The position numbers were made by a program, and so were the translations under genes. DNA of 64,000 nt from Halomonas sp. HL-93 (lineage in GTDB: Bacteria > Pseudomonadota > Gammaproteobacteria > Pseudomonadales > Halomonadaceae), in assembly GCF_900086985.1 (NCBI RefSeq), contig NZ_LT593974.1, forward strand, positions 3,534,001 to 3,598,000, in the 5' to 3' direction. Position 1 is the first letter of the stretch. Every line of letters starts with the position of its first letter. The notes below the pieces were generated by a model. The model did not search any database. It had not been told where the DNA came from and was given only the letters and a program-made list of their open reading frames with translations. Positions 9,205-17,362 of the stretch are shown piece after piece.

Positions 9205-10176
9205 ATGCCAATTCGTAGCGCTTACCCCGCCGCTCTGCTATCCGCTCTGATGCTCTCCGGGGCGGCCCAGGCCGAATATTCAGCCACTGATGAAATCAAA
9301 GTCCTGCAAGGTTTTAAGGCGGGGGGAGGCAGTGACACGCTGGCTCAGTTGACCCAGCCGTTCTTGCGCGAGTCGCTGGATGTGGAATTTATTAATGAGT
9401 ACATACCCGGGGCCACCGGGGGGATAGCCTGGACTCGCCTTGCCAAACAATCAGCTAAAGATGGCAGCGTGATCAGCATCACGAACACGCCGATGTTGAT
9501 GACCAATTACATAATGAATGAAGACATCAACTACTCGATAGACGAGTTGACCCCCATCGCCAACGTGGTGACCGATCCAGGCATCATCGTGGTGCCGGAA
9601 GAGAGTCCATACGAAACACTGGAAGATTTTCTGGCGGCTGCTGAGGAAAGCCCCGGTGAGATTACTGTGGCGAACTCAGGCGTTGGCGGGGATGACTTCT
9701 TCTCCACCATCATGATTGAGAAGGCGACCGGCCTGTCCTTCCAGAAGGTACCTTTCCAGGGCGATGGCCCATCCGCGACGGCGGCCCTGGGTGAGAAAGT
9801 CGATGCCAGCTTCAACAACCTTGGCAATGTCTATGGGCATATCAAGTCGGGCAGTTTGCGCCCGCTGGCGGTATTCACCGAAGAGCGCCTGGATATCCTG
9901 CCTGATGTGCCCACCATGGTGGAAAACGATATCGATGTGGTGGCGGGTTCGTCACGCGGTTACAGCGCACCAGCGGGTATTCCGGATGAGGCTCGTGATG
10001 AGCTTATCGCTGCATTCGAAGCGTTAAAAGACGATGAGGAGTTCCAGAAGACCGCTCAGGAACGCGCTATGAACCTCGACATCCAGACCGGTGATGACTA
10101 CGGCCAGATGATGCAGGACATGGAAGGTCAGTTCGAAGAAATCTGGGACGATGTAAAAGATGAGGTCGAACAATAA
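9205..10176 (+). CDS. Tripartite tricarboxylate transporter substrate-binding protein (TctC family)
   Basis: 323 residues from the ATG at 9205, chosen because GAGGA lies 7 bp upstream; the ATG at 9199 is too close to it. A Sec signal peptide of about 25 residues ends at AAQA/E. The mature protein has the TctC/Bug layout, with GGGSDTLAQ and IPGATGGIAW near the ligand site. It captures a carboxylate in the periplasm and delivers it to the TctAB membrane part encoded next. The mature chain is rich in Asp and Glu, as expected for a halophile periplasmic protein. Bug proteins bind many acids, so the ligand must be inferred from the operon: probably a sugar acid. Confidence 0.9.
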   Translation: MPIRSAYPAALLSALMLSGAAQAEYSATDEIKVLQGFKAGGGSDTLAQLTQPFLRESLDVEFINEYIPGATGGIAWTRLAKQSAKDGSVISITNTPMLMTNYIMNEDINYSIDELTPIANVVTDPGIIVVPEESPYETLEDFLAAAEESPGEITVANSGVGGDDFFSTIMIEKATGLSFQKVPFQGDGPSATAALGEKVDASFNNLGNVYGHIKSGSLRPLAVFTEERLDILPDVPTMVENDIDVVAGSSRGYSAPAGIPDEARDELIAAFEALKDDEEFQKTAQERAMNLDIQTGDDYGQMMQDMEGQFEEIWDDVKDEVEQ

Positions 10177-10223
10177 GGCGCTAAGTTGGAGGCACAATAC
10201 GGCGTTCGAGAAGGGGGTGTGAG

Positions 10224-10724
10224 ATGAACAAAAGTCGACTGGTATTGGGGGTTTTTGCGATTGGCTTGGCAGTGACCTTCTATGTGATTGCGCTTGGCTA
10301 CCCCAATAAGGCAGCAAACATGCCTCTTATCTATTCGGTCGTCGTGGCCTTGCTAGGCGCGGCAATGGTGGGTCAGGAGGTCGTCGGCACGCTGCGTCAC
10401 CGCAAGGTGTCGGCCGATGGGGCCACGGTCTCGTCCACTGAAGACGCCGCGGAGGAGACACTCGTCAACGGGCCGGAAAGCCGTAAGCCATGGAAGGCCA
10501 TGCTGATCTTTCTGTTGGCCGCCGTATATCTCTACAGCATTTCAATACTGGGGTATCTGGCGGCCACGGTTGGCTTCATGGTGGCAGCGTTGGCGATCAT
10601 TGGCCACGTGTCATGGCGCTTTGCCGCTATCGGCATTGTGTTGCTGGTGGCGGTGGTGTGTGCGGTTTTTATCGGTTTTCTGGGGTTACCTGTGCCGTTA
10701 CTGCCGCCCTTGCTGGCTTTATAA
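10224..10724 (+). CDS. Tripartite tricarboxylate transporter small membrane subunit (TctB family)
   Basis: 166 residues with four predicted membrane spans: about 5-25, 33-50, 88-108 and 112-160 (the last long enough for two). A charged loop (about 55-85) lies between the second and third. This is the size and layout of TctB, the small permease subunit. It has little sequence conservation; position between tctC and tctA is the main evidence. A GGGGGTGTGAG ribosome site precedes the ATG. Confidence 0.85.
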   Translation: MNKSRLVLGVFAIGLAVTFYVIALGYPNKAANMPLIYSVVVALLGAAMVGQEVVGTLRHRKVSADGATVSSTEDAAEETLVNGPESRKPWKAMLIFLLAAVYLYSISILGYLAATVGFMVAALAIIGHVSWRFAAIGIVLLVAVVCAVFIGFLGLPVPLLPPLLAL

Positions 10725-10734
10725 CGATACTCGC

Positions 10735-10788
10735 GCACTCGTCCCCCGGCTCGCCGCATAACAACTTGGAAGAGCGGGGAACGAGTGC
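10735..10788 (+). other. Long inverted repeat between tctB and tctA
   Basis: Left arm 10735-10752 and right arm 10772-10788 pair over 17 positions, with one bulge and one G-U type mismatch, around a 19-nt loop. No T-run follows, so it is not a standard terminator. It lies 28 bp before the tctA start. It may tune the tctA level or mRNA stability within the operon. Confidence 0.65.
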
Positions 10789-10816
10789 CTGACGAAGGCT
10801 TTTGGAGTCTAGTCAT

Positions 10817-12322
10817 ATGGAAAATCTTGTTTTAGTGGGCCTGACGAACGTCATCTCGTTCACCAATATTGCCCTGATTTTAGGCGGAACGCTGCTTGGG
10901 ATGTTCGTAGGTGCTATGCCTGGGCTCTCGGCGACCATGGCGCTTGCGCTGTTGCTTCCCCTCACCTTCGGCATGGACCCAGCTTCGGGGCTCAGCATGT
11001 TGGCGTCACTCTATGTCGGGGCCTCTTATGGCGGCTCAATTGCCGCTATTTTGTTGCGCACACCCGGCACCCCCTCGGCTGCCGCGACGGTACTCGATGG
11101 TTTTCCGCTGTCGCAGCAGGGGCAGGCGGGCAAGGCGCTGGGGGTGTCGCTGTTTGCCTCGTTCGCCGGTGGCCTGATGAGCGGTATCGCGCTGCTTACC
11201 GCCGCCCCCTTGCTTGGCGTTTTAGTGCTCAAGTTTGGCCCCATCGAACTATTCGCGATTGCCGTGCTGGGAATCACGATTATCGGCTCGCTTTCTCAAG
11301 GCTCGGTGGTTAGCGGGTTGCTGTCAGGGGCGCTGGGGTTATTGGTAAGCACCGTGGGCATGGACCTGATTACCGGTACACCACGGATGACCTTTGGCCT
11401 GATCAACCTGTTTTCTGGCATCGAGTTTACGGTGGCGTTAATCGGACTGTTCTCGATTCCCCAAGCGCTCATTCTGATCGAGAACGCCCACGGGACTCAG
11501 AAGGTCGCCAGCAAAATCAAGGATAGGTTGATTCCGCCGCTGGCAGAGATGCGTCGCTTATTGCCCAATATCTTTCGTTCCGGCGGTATTGGCATTATCA
11601 CCGGTCTGATTCCGGGAACCGGTGGTGATACCGCGAGTTGGTTTGCCTACAACGAGGCTAAGCGCTTTGCGAAAGACAAAAGCCGTTTCGGCAAGGGGGA
11701 TATCGCCGGGGTCGCCGCTCCTGAATCGGCTAACAATGCGGTGGTGGGCGGGGCCTTGATCCCGACCATCGCCCTGGGCATTCCGGGCAGCTCCTCTACC
11801 GCTATTTTATTGGGCGCCCTGATGGTGCAAGGCATTTTGCCTGGCCCTAACTTGCTGACCGATTACGGTGACGTGACCTACACCCTGATCTGGGCGGTGA
11901 TCTTCGCCAACATCGGGTTATTACTGGTAGGGCTTCTGTTCACCCGGCTATGCGTTGGCGTGACGCGAGTGCCGGATAGCTTCCTTGCCTGCTCGATTAT
12001 TACGCTGTGTGTGATCGGTGCCTTTGCCATCAATAACAGCTTGTTCGACGTTGGGCTGATGCTCGGTTTTGGGCTATTCGGTTACTGGCTGAACCGGGCG
12101 GGTGTGTCACCGGCGCCGATGGTGATCGGGCTGATTCTCGGGCCGGTGATGGAAAACAGCTTCCAGCAGTCGATGCTGATTGGGAATGGCAACTTTGGCA
12201 TCTTTTTGACTAGCCCGATTGCCGTGGTGTTGTTCTGTATTGCCGCCTTCTCGGTACTGCAGGCGACCCCGTTTTTCCGCTGGCTGCGTGGCACGCTGCG
12301 CGGTCGAACTCAGGCAGAGTGA
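10817..12322 (+). CDS. Tripartite tricarboxylate transporter large permease (TctA family)
   Basis: 501 residues from the ATG at 10817, with GGAG 9 bp upstream. A TTG 15 bp earlier opens the frame but has no ribosome site. About 11-12 membrane spans. The conserved TctA segments GLSATMALALLLPLTF, SYGGSIAAILLRTPGTPSA and, in the second half, GLIPGTGGDTASWFAY and ALGIPGSSSTAILLGAL are present. It is the ion-coupled permease of the TTT system for the carboxylate bound by the TctC-like protein. Its start follows a strong intergenic hairpin. Confidence 0.93.
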   Translation: MENLVLVGLTNVISFTNIALILGGTLLGMFVGAMPGLSATMALALLLPLTFGMDPASGLSMLASLYVGASYGGSIAAILLRTPGTPSAAATVLDGFPLSQQGQAGKALGVSLFASFAGGLMSGIALLTAAPLLGVLVLKFGPIELFAIAVLGITIIGSLSQGSVVSGLLSGALGLLVSTVGMDLITGTPRMTFGLINLFSGIEFTVALIGLFSIPQALILIENAHGTQKVASKIKDRLIPPLAEMRRLLPNIFRSGGIGIITGLIPGTGGDTASWFAYNEAKRFAKDKSRFGKGDIAGVAAPESANNAVVGGALIPTIALGIPGSSSTAILLGALMVQGILPGPNLLTDYGDVTYTLIWAVIFANIGLLLVGLLFTRLCVGVTRVPDSFLACSIITLCVIGAFAINNSLFDVGLMLGFGLFGYWLNRAGVSPAPMVIGLILGPVMENSFQQSMLIGNGNFGIFLTSPIAVVLFCIAAFSVLQATPFFRWLRGTLRGRTQAE

Positions 12323-12347
12323 TCTCTCTTCACGTTAAGGATTTGTG

Positions 12348-13469
12348 ATGACAACAATAACGGAAGTGCGTGCGCGTACGGTCAATGTACCGCTGGATAA
12401 CCCCACCAGCTTCTCCAATCGTCAGGTGCTTAAGCGCGACTACGTGCTGGTGGAAGTGGTGGGCGATGATGGCCATGTGGGCATTGGGTTTTGCTATGGC
12501 GGCAACAATGCGGGCTCACTGGTCGCCAATGCCGTAAGAGAATTGCTGAAACCTGTATTGGTCGGGGCGGACGCTCATGCGACAGAGGCACTGTGGCAGG
12601 CGATGTATCAGGAATCGCTGCTGCATGGCCGCAGCGGTTCGGTGATGCGTGCCATCAGTATTTTGGATACCGCGCTTTGGGATCGTAACTCCCGGGCAGC
12701 CAAACTGCCGCTCTATAAGTACCTGGGTGCCAGCGATACTCACAGCGTGCCCGCGTATGCCAGCGGGGGCTACTACCTCGATGGCAAGACGCCCGCGATG
12801 CTCGGTGAAGAAATGGCCGGCTACGTGGCAAAAGGTTTCACGGCGGTGAAGATGAAGGTGGGCCGCGAAGACCTGGCAGGCGAGGAAGCGCGGCTGGCGG
12901 CGGTGCGCGAGGCGGTAGGTCCCAATGTGCAAGTGATGATGGATGCCAACAATGCCTGGCGGGATCTGCCGTCGGCGCTGGCCTTTATGCGCATGGCTGA
13001 ACCCTACGACCCGTTCTGGATCGAGGAGCCGTTTAGCCCCGACGACATCGATAATCATCGCCGCTTGGCCGAGCGCACGCCGGTGCCAGTTGCCACGGGT
13101 GAAATAGAGGCGGGCCGCTGGCGCTTCAAGGAGTTGCTGGATAAGGAGGCGGCCATGATTCTACAGACCGATGCCGCGGTGTGTGGTGGCATCACCGAGT
13201 TTCGGCGTATTGCGGCAACGGCGGCAAGCTTCGGGGTGGATATTTATCCTCATTGGTTCCACGATCTGCATATCCATCTGGTGGCCTCGGCACCCAACGT
13301 GAAGATGGTCGAGTTCTTTGCCGATGATCAAGTGCTTAATTTCAGGCGCCTGGTGGATACACAGTTGAAGTTTGTCGATGGCCAGCTATTGCTACCCACC
13401 AACCCCGGGCTTGGCTTCGGTTTTGACCAGGCTGCACTTGAGCGCTACGCCATCGAACCTTGGCAATAA
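12348..13469 (+). CDS. Enolase-superfamily sugar-acid dehydratase (mandelate racemase subgroup)
   Basis: 373 residues from the ATG at 12348 (AAGGA 6 bp upstream; an in-frame GTG precedes it). The barrel carries the acid/base KMK motif (K168, K170), metal ligands D199 (MDANNAW), E226/E227 (EEP) and E252 (TGE), and the D275-H302 dyad (QTD, PHW), as in the mandelate racemase subgroup. Such enzymes dehydrate aldonates or aldarates, or racemise 2-hydroxy acids. This is the second dehydratase of the cluster, so it may act on a different isomer or step from the IlvD/Edd enzyme. Specificity cannot be assigned from sequence. Confidence 0.88.
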   Translation: MTTITEVRARTVNVPLDNPTSFSNRQVLKRDYVLVEVVGDDGHVGIGFCYGGNNAGSLVANAVRELLKPVLVGADAHATEALWQAMYQESLLHGRSGSVMRAISILDTALWDRNSRAAKLPLYKYLGASDTHSVPAYASGGYYLDGKTPAMLGEEMAGYVAKGFTAVKMKVGREDLAGEEARLAAVREAVGPNVQVMMDANNAWRDLPSALAFMRMAEPYDPFWIEEPFSPDDIDNHRRLAERTPVPVATGEIEAGRWRFKELLDKEAAMILQTDAAVCGGITEFRRIAATAASFGVDIYPHWFHDLHIHLVASAPNVKMVEFFADDQVLNFRRLVDTQLKFVDGQLLLPTNPGLGFGFDQAALERYAIEPWQ

Positions 13470-13493
13470 CCGCCTTACAACAAGGAGAATGTC

Positions 13494-14423
13494 ATGTCTC
13501 AAGCGAGCGGAGACGTTTGGTCACCGGTGATCACCCCCTTCGGCGCCGATCTCGCGCCGGATCGGCAGCGTTTTGTGTCGCATTGCCAGTGGCTGACCTC
13601 AAACGGCGTCGGCTTGGCCGTGTTCGGCACCAACTCCGAAGCCAACTCCATGACAGTGGGTGAAAAGCAGGCGTTGTTGCATGCGTTGGTGGATGGCGGT
13701 ATCGACCCCGCCAGGCTCATGCCCGGCACCGGCAACTGCGCGATTGATGACGGCGTATCGCTTACCCGCACAGCGGTTGAAGCGGGCTGCGCCGGTGTAC
13801 TGATGCTACCGCCGTTTTATTACAAGGGCGTCAGCGACGAGGGTTTGTTCCGCTTCTACAGCGAGGTAATCAACCGCGTTGCTGATTCGCGCCTGCGCAT
13901 CTACCTCTATCATATCCCGCCGGTCACTCAGGTGCCGCTCTCGCTGGAACTGATCGAGCGTTTACGCAACGCCTTTCCCGGCGTTATTGCTGGCATCAAG
14001 GATAGCGGTGGTGACTGGGCCCATACCCAGGTGCTGAGCGAGCGCTTTGCGGGGCAGGATTTTGCCGTCTACGCCGGTAGCGAACGGTTTCTGTTGGATA
14101 CCCTGCGGGCAGGCGGCGCGGGCTGCATTAGCGCGACTGCCAACGTCAACCCAGCGGCCATCGTTGCGTTGGCGCGGCATTGGCAGGAAAGCGACGCCGA
14201 CGAGCGTCAGCAGCGCCTTAACGTGGTGCGCGACCTGTTTGAACAGTATCCGCTAATTCCTGCCATGAAGGCGGCGACGGCGTATTTTTCGGGAATCGAC
14301 GATTGGCAGCGCTTGCGCCCGCCCTTGGTAGAGCTTGATAACCAGCGTACCGCCGAGCTTGTATCGTCGCTTAAAGCGACGGGATTTGAGATGCAGGGTG
14401 TGGGTGAGGCGCGCCATGGCTGA
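13494..14423 (+). CDS. DapA-family Schiff-base lyase (keto-deoxy sugar-acid aldolase or dehydratase)
   Basis: 309 residues. TIM-barrel class I aldolase of the DHDPS/N-acetylneuraminate lyase family with Schiff-base lysine K169 (GIKDS) and catalytic Tyr Y139 (YLYHIPP). The first loop reads GTNSEANS in place of the GTTGE of true DapA, so lysine synthesis is unlikely. In this context it probably cleaves a 2-keto-3-deoxy acid to pyruvate plus an aldehyde, or dehydrates it. An AAGGAG ribosome site precedes it. Its 3' end overlaps the next gene by 8 bp. Confidence 0.85.
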   Translation: MSQASGDVWSPVITPFGADLAPDRQRFVSHCQWLTSNGVGLAVFGTNSEANSMTVGEKQALLHALVDGGIDPARLMPGTGNCAIDDGVSLTRTAVEAGCAGVLMLPPFYYKGVSDEGLFRFYSEVINRVADSRLRIYLYHIPPVTQVPLSLELIERLRNAFPGVIAGIKDSGGDWAHTQVLSERFAGQDFAVYAGSERFLLDTLRAGGAGCISATANVNPAAIVALARHWQESDADERQQRLNVVRDLFEQYPLIPAMKAATAYFSGIDDWQRLRPPLVELDNQRTAELVSSLKATGFEMQGVGEARHG

Positions 14424-15429
14424 GCAGACGAAACCGTGGCGTATTGTCGCCGTACGCCGGCTCAGCGAGGCCCAGCGTGCGGCGCTTTCCGAAATTGCTG
14501 AGGTCGACTACTTCGAGGACGTAAACGCATCCAACCATGCCGACTTTATGATAGCGCTTTCCAAGGCCCATGGCCTGATCGGCGGCAAACTGGAACTCAG
14601 CGACGCGATGTTAGCCCAGGCGCCCGTGCTACAAGTGGTTGCCACTATTTCGGTAGGCTATGACCATCTGCCGCTTGAAGCGCTGAATCGGCGCGGCATC
14701 CTGCTTTGTAATACACCCGATGTGCTGACGGAAACCACCGCCGATACGGCGTTTGCGCTGATCATGGCGACTCAGCGGCGTCTGGTAGAGCTTTCCAATC
14801 TTGTCCGTGAAGGCGGCTGGCAGGCGCATATTGGCCCCGAGCACTTCGGCGTTGATGTGCACGGCAAAACCCTGGGTATCGTGGGGGCAGGGCGCATTGG
14901 CGCGGCGATTGCCCGGCGCGGGGCATTGGGCTTCGGCATGCCCATCCTTTATACGGCTGCATCGCCCAAATCGGCGCTTGAGCAAGAACTAGGCGCCAAG
15001 CGTTGTGACCTTAATGAACTGTTATCTCAAGCCGATATTGTCTGCTTAAGTGTGCCTTACAATGCCGATACCCATCACCTGATTGACGCGGGTGCCCTGG
15101 CGCGGATGAAGCCAACGGCGGCGCTCGTTAACGTGGCCAGAGGTAAAGTAGTGGATGAACCCGCACTGATTGAGGCGCTTCGCTCTGGCCTAATTCGTGC
15201 TGCAGGGCTCGATGTATTCGCCGAGGAGCCATTGCCTACTGATTCGCCGCTGGCCTCCATGGCCAATGTGGTGGCCGCCCCGCATATTGGCTCGGCAACC
15301 CATGAAACGCGTGACGCCATGGCCCAGCTGGCGGTGGATAATCTGCTGGGTGCGTTGGCTGGCAGCGGCCCGCTTACCGCCGTTAATGAGCGTTTCTGGC
15401 GGCGGTCTGCGGCGACTGAGGAAACATGA
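14416..15429 (+). CDS. D-isomer-specific 2-hydroxyacid dehydrogenase (glyoxylate/hydroxypyruvate reductase type)
   Basis: 337 residues from the ATG at 14416, which has GAGG 7 bp upstream; longer frames upstream would run deep into the preceding gene. The Rossmann loop is G157-A-G-R-I-G162 and the catalytic residues are R242 (NVARG), an acidic residue in AEEPL (270/271) and H290 (APHIG). It is most like GhrB/GyaR-type NAD(P)H reductases acting on glyoxylate, hydroxypyruvate or 2-keto sugar acids. It may reduce an aldehyde- or keto-acid product released by the DapA-like lyase. It overlaps both neighbours (8 bp and ATGA), so it lies in a tight operon. Confidence 0.87.
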   Translation: MAEQTKPWRIVAVRRLSEAQRAALSEIAEVDYFEDVNASNHADFMIALSKAHGLIGGKLELSDAMLAQAPVLQVVATISVGYDHLPLEALNRRGILLCNTPDVLTETTADTAFALIMATQRRLVELSNLVREGGWQAHIGPEHFGVDVHGKTLGIVGAGRIGAAIARRGALGFGMPILYTAASPKSALEQELGAKRCDLNELLSQADIVCLSVPYNADTHHLIDAGALARMKPTAALVNVARGKVVDEPALIEALRSGLIRAAGLDVFAEEPLPTDSPLASMANVVAAPHIGSATHETRDAMAQLAVDNLLGALAGSGPLTAVNERFWRRSAATEET

Positions 15430-16586
15430 TGCCCCGCCGCCTGAAGCATATCCTAAGCCTTGATGATTTCGAACGGGCCGCCCGGCGGCATTTGCCGCGG
15501 CCTTTGTTTGGCTATGTGGCAAGCGTGGCCGAAGATGGCGCTACCGCCCGAGCCAGTCGGGAGGCCTTCGATAACTATGTGTTTCTGCCTCGGGCGCTGG
15601 TCAATGTTTCCGATGTATCGATGGAAACCGAGCTGTTTGGTCAACGCTATGCCTACCCGTTTGGCATCGCACCCATGGGCATTAGTGCGCTAACGGCTTA
15701 TCGGGGTGACAAGGTGCTGGCGCGGGCCGCGGCCGATGCTGGCATTCCCATGATCGTCAGCGGCACTTCGCTGATTCCCATGGAGTCGCTGGCTGGACCC
15801 GACGGCTCGGATTGGTTCCAGGCCTATCTGCCCGGAACGGGAAAGGAAATTGATGCCCTGCTGGCGCGTGTCGAAAAGGCCGGATTCAGCAAGCTGGTGA
15901 TCACGGTGGATTATGCCGTACCGCCCAACCCTGAAAACCACCGGCGCGCGGGGTTCTCCTCGCCACTGCGCCCCAGCCTCCGGCTTGCCTGCGATGGCTT
16001 GCTGCGGCCACGGTGGCTATTCGGGACCTTCTTAAAGACATTGTGGCACCACGGCGTGCCGCACTTCGAGAATAACGCCGCAACGCGTGGCGTGCCGGTG
16101 TTGGCAAAGAACGTGAACCGGGATTTCTCGGGCCGTCGGCATCTCGATTGGTCGACCCTTGATCGGGTACGGGCGCGCTGGGAGGGCAAGCTGATAGTCA
16201 AAGGTATCCTCCACCCTGACGATGCGCGGCGGGCCGTCAGCGCCGGTGCCGATGGGGTAATTGTCTCCAACCATGGTGGCCGGCAGTTGGATGCCACCGT
16301 GGCGCCGTTGACCATGCTGCCCGAGGTGGTGGAGGCGGTCGATGGTGCGGTGCCGGTGATGATCGACGGCAGCTTCCGGCGTGGCAGCCAGGTGCTCAAG
16401 GCGTTGTCGTTGGGCGCCAGCTTCGTGTTTCTGGGCCGACCCTTTAATTATGCGGCCAGCATCGCGGGTGAAGGTGGCGTGAAGAAAGCTGTCATGCTGC
16501 TTGGGAATGAAATAGAGCGAAATATGGCGTTACTTGGCGTAACAAGCCTGGAAGGGTTAACTAGCCACTTATTACGTAAAAATTAA
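15426..16586 (+). CDS. FMN-dependent 2-hydroxyacid dehydrogenase (LldD/glycolate oxidase family)
   Basis: 386 residues, normal for the family. All expected active-site residues are present: Tyr in LFGYVAS, Tyr in WFQAYLPG, Asp in TVDYAVPP, Lys in IVKGIL, and the His/Arg pair in SNHGGRQLD. The flavin-phosphate segment IDGSFRRGSQ and LGRPF complete the barrel. It oxidises an L-2-hydroxy acid to the keto acid. The N-terminal GGA of LldD is replaced by SVA, and it is clearly a paralogue of the lldD in this window rather than the lactate enzyme. Last gene of the plus-strand catabolic unit. The substrate may be glycolate, glycerate or the sugar acid itself. Confidence 0.87.
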   Translation: MMPRRLKHILSLDDFERAARRHLPRPLFGYVASVAEDGATARASREAFDNYVFLPRALVNVSDVSMETELFGQRYAYPFGIAPMGISALTAYRGDKVLARAAADAGIPMIVSGTSLIPMESLAGPDGSDWFQAYLPGTGKEIDALLARVEKAGFSKLVITVDYAVPPNPENHRRAGFSSPLRPSLRLACDGLLRPRWLFGTFLKTLWHHGVPHFENNAATRGVPVLAKNVNRDFSGRRHLDWSTLDRVRARWEGKLIVKGILHPDDARRAVSAGADGVIVSNHGGRQLDATVAPLTMLPEVVEAVDGAVPVMIDGSFRRGSQVLKALSLGASFVFLGRPFNYAASIAGEGGVKKAVMLLGNEIERNMALLGVTSLEGLTSHLLRKN

Positions 16587-16654
16587 ACTACTCTTTCCAG
16601 GAAACGATGCCATTGCTACTAGGTACCGTACATACAAGAGAACTACGTAAAAGC

Positions 16655-16682
16655 AAAAAGCCGCCCTAGAAGGCGGCCTTCA
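16655..16682 (-). terminator. Intrinsic terminator of the tRNA cluster
   Basis: On the minus strand GCCGCC-TTCTAG-GGCGGC (16660-16677) is followed by TTTTT. It closes the tRNA-Phe/Gln/Thr transcript. On the plus strand the same stem ends the catabolic operon but lacks a good T-run. Confidence 0.85.
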
Positions 16683-16719
16683 AAATTCTGTAAAGTGCTA
16701 TTTTTAAACCACTTCTTAG

Positions 16720-16795
<76 letters not shown>

Positions 16796-16813
16796 TACAC
16801 GCATTGTCGGCAA

Positions 16814-16888
16814 TGGCTGGGGTACCAGGATTCGAACCTGGGAATGCCGCTACCAAAAAGCGGTGCCTTACCACTTGGCGATACCCCA
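16814..16888 (-). tRNA. tRNA-Gln (anticodon TTG)
   Basis: 75-nt cloverleaf with encoded CCA. The acceptor TGGGGTA pairs with TACCCCA with discriminator G, and the start is almost identical to E. coli tRNA-Gln. The anticodon loop TTTTGGT gives TTG. Confidence 0.95.
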
Positions 16889-16894
16889 GCAGTG

Positions 16895-16970
16895 TGGTGG
16901 CCAGAGACGGAATCGAACCGCCGACACGGGGATTTTCAATCCCCTGCTCTACCAACTGAGCTATCTGGCC
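16895..16970 (-). tRNA. tRNA-Phe (anticodon GAA)
   Basis: 76-nt cloverleaf with encoded CCA. The acceptor GGCCAGA pairs with TCTGGCC with discriminator A. The anticodon loop TTGAAAA gives GAA. First of the three tRNAs, 16 bp after the candidate -10 box. Confidence 0.95.
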
Positions 16971-16986
16971 GCTGCCAACGGTGCGT

Positions 16987-17015
16987 ATTAAACAAGAATC
17001 TCGGCTTTTCGTCAA
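16987..17015 (-). promoter_or_regulatory. Sigma-70 promoter of the tRNA cluster
   Basis: On the minus strand TTGACG (17010-17015), a 17-bp spacer, then TTTAAT (16987-16992). The tRNA-Phe 5' end lies 16 bp downstream, the right distance for a stable-RNA start. Confidence 0.75.
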
Positions 17016-17048
17016 CTCCTTTATAAAACTTTCCGCCTTGTCGGCAAG

Positions 17049-17327
17049 TTACGTGGCTTGCGTCGGTGGCACATAACCTTCGGCCTGGTCGGTTTCCTGG
17101 TTATCGAAAAAACGCTGCATCTGTTCCATCAGATAGGCGCGTGCCTCGGGGTCTAACATGTTGAGGTGCTTTTCGTTGATCAAGCGCGTTTGCAGGGCTT
17201 GCCAGTCTTCCCAGGCCTGCTTTGATACGGTTGCCTGGATTTCCTGGCCCTGCTTACCTGGCAATGGTGGGAACGGCAGTGCTTCAAGCTCTTTTTGATA
17301 CTTGCGGCAAAATACGGTCTGCGTCAT
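17049..17327 (-). CDS. yggX: Fe(2+)-trafficking protein YggX
   Basis: 92 residues, starting MTQTVFCRKY at 17327 with a TAGGAG ribosome site; a frame 10 codons longer is not supported. The near-invariant N-terminal Cys, LPFPPLPG and the LMEQMQRFF C-terminal region are those of YggX. The small cytosolic protein protects iron-sulfur enzymes from oxidative damage and helps iron delivery. It lies directly after mutY, the same pair as in E. coli, which fits because MutY carries an iron-sulfur cluster. Confidence 0.95.
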   Translation of the reverse strand: MTQTVFCRKYQKELEALPFPPLPGKQGQEIQATVSKQAWEDWQALQTRLINEKHLNMLDPEARAYLMEQMQRFFDNQETDQAEGYVPPTQAT

Positions 17328-17362
17328 GGGTAGGCTCCTAAATTCAGCGGTTACCAAGCGGG

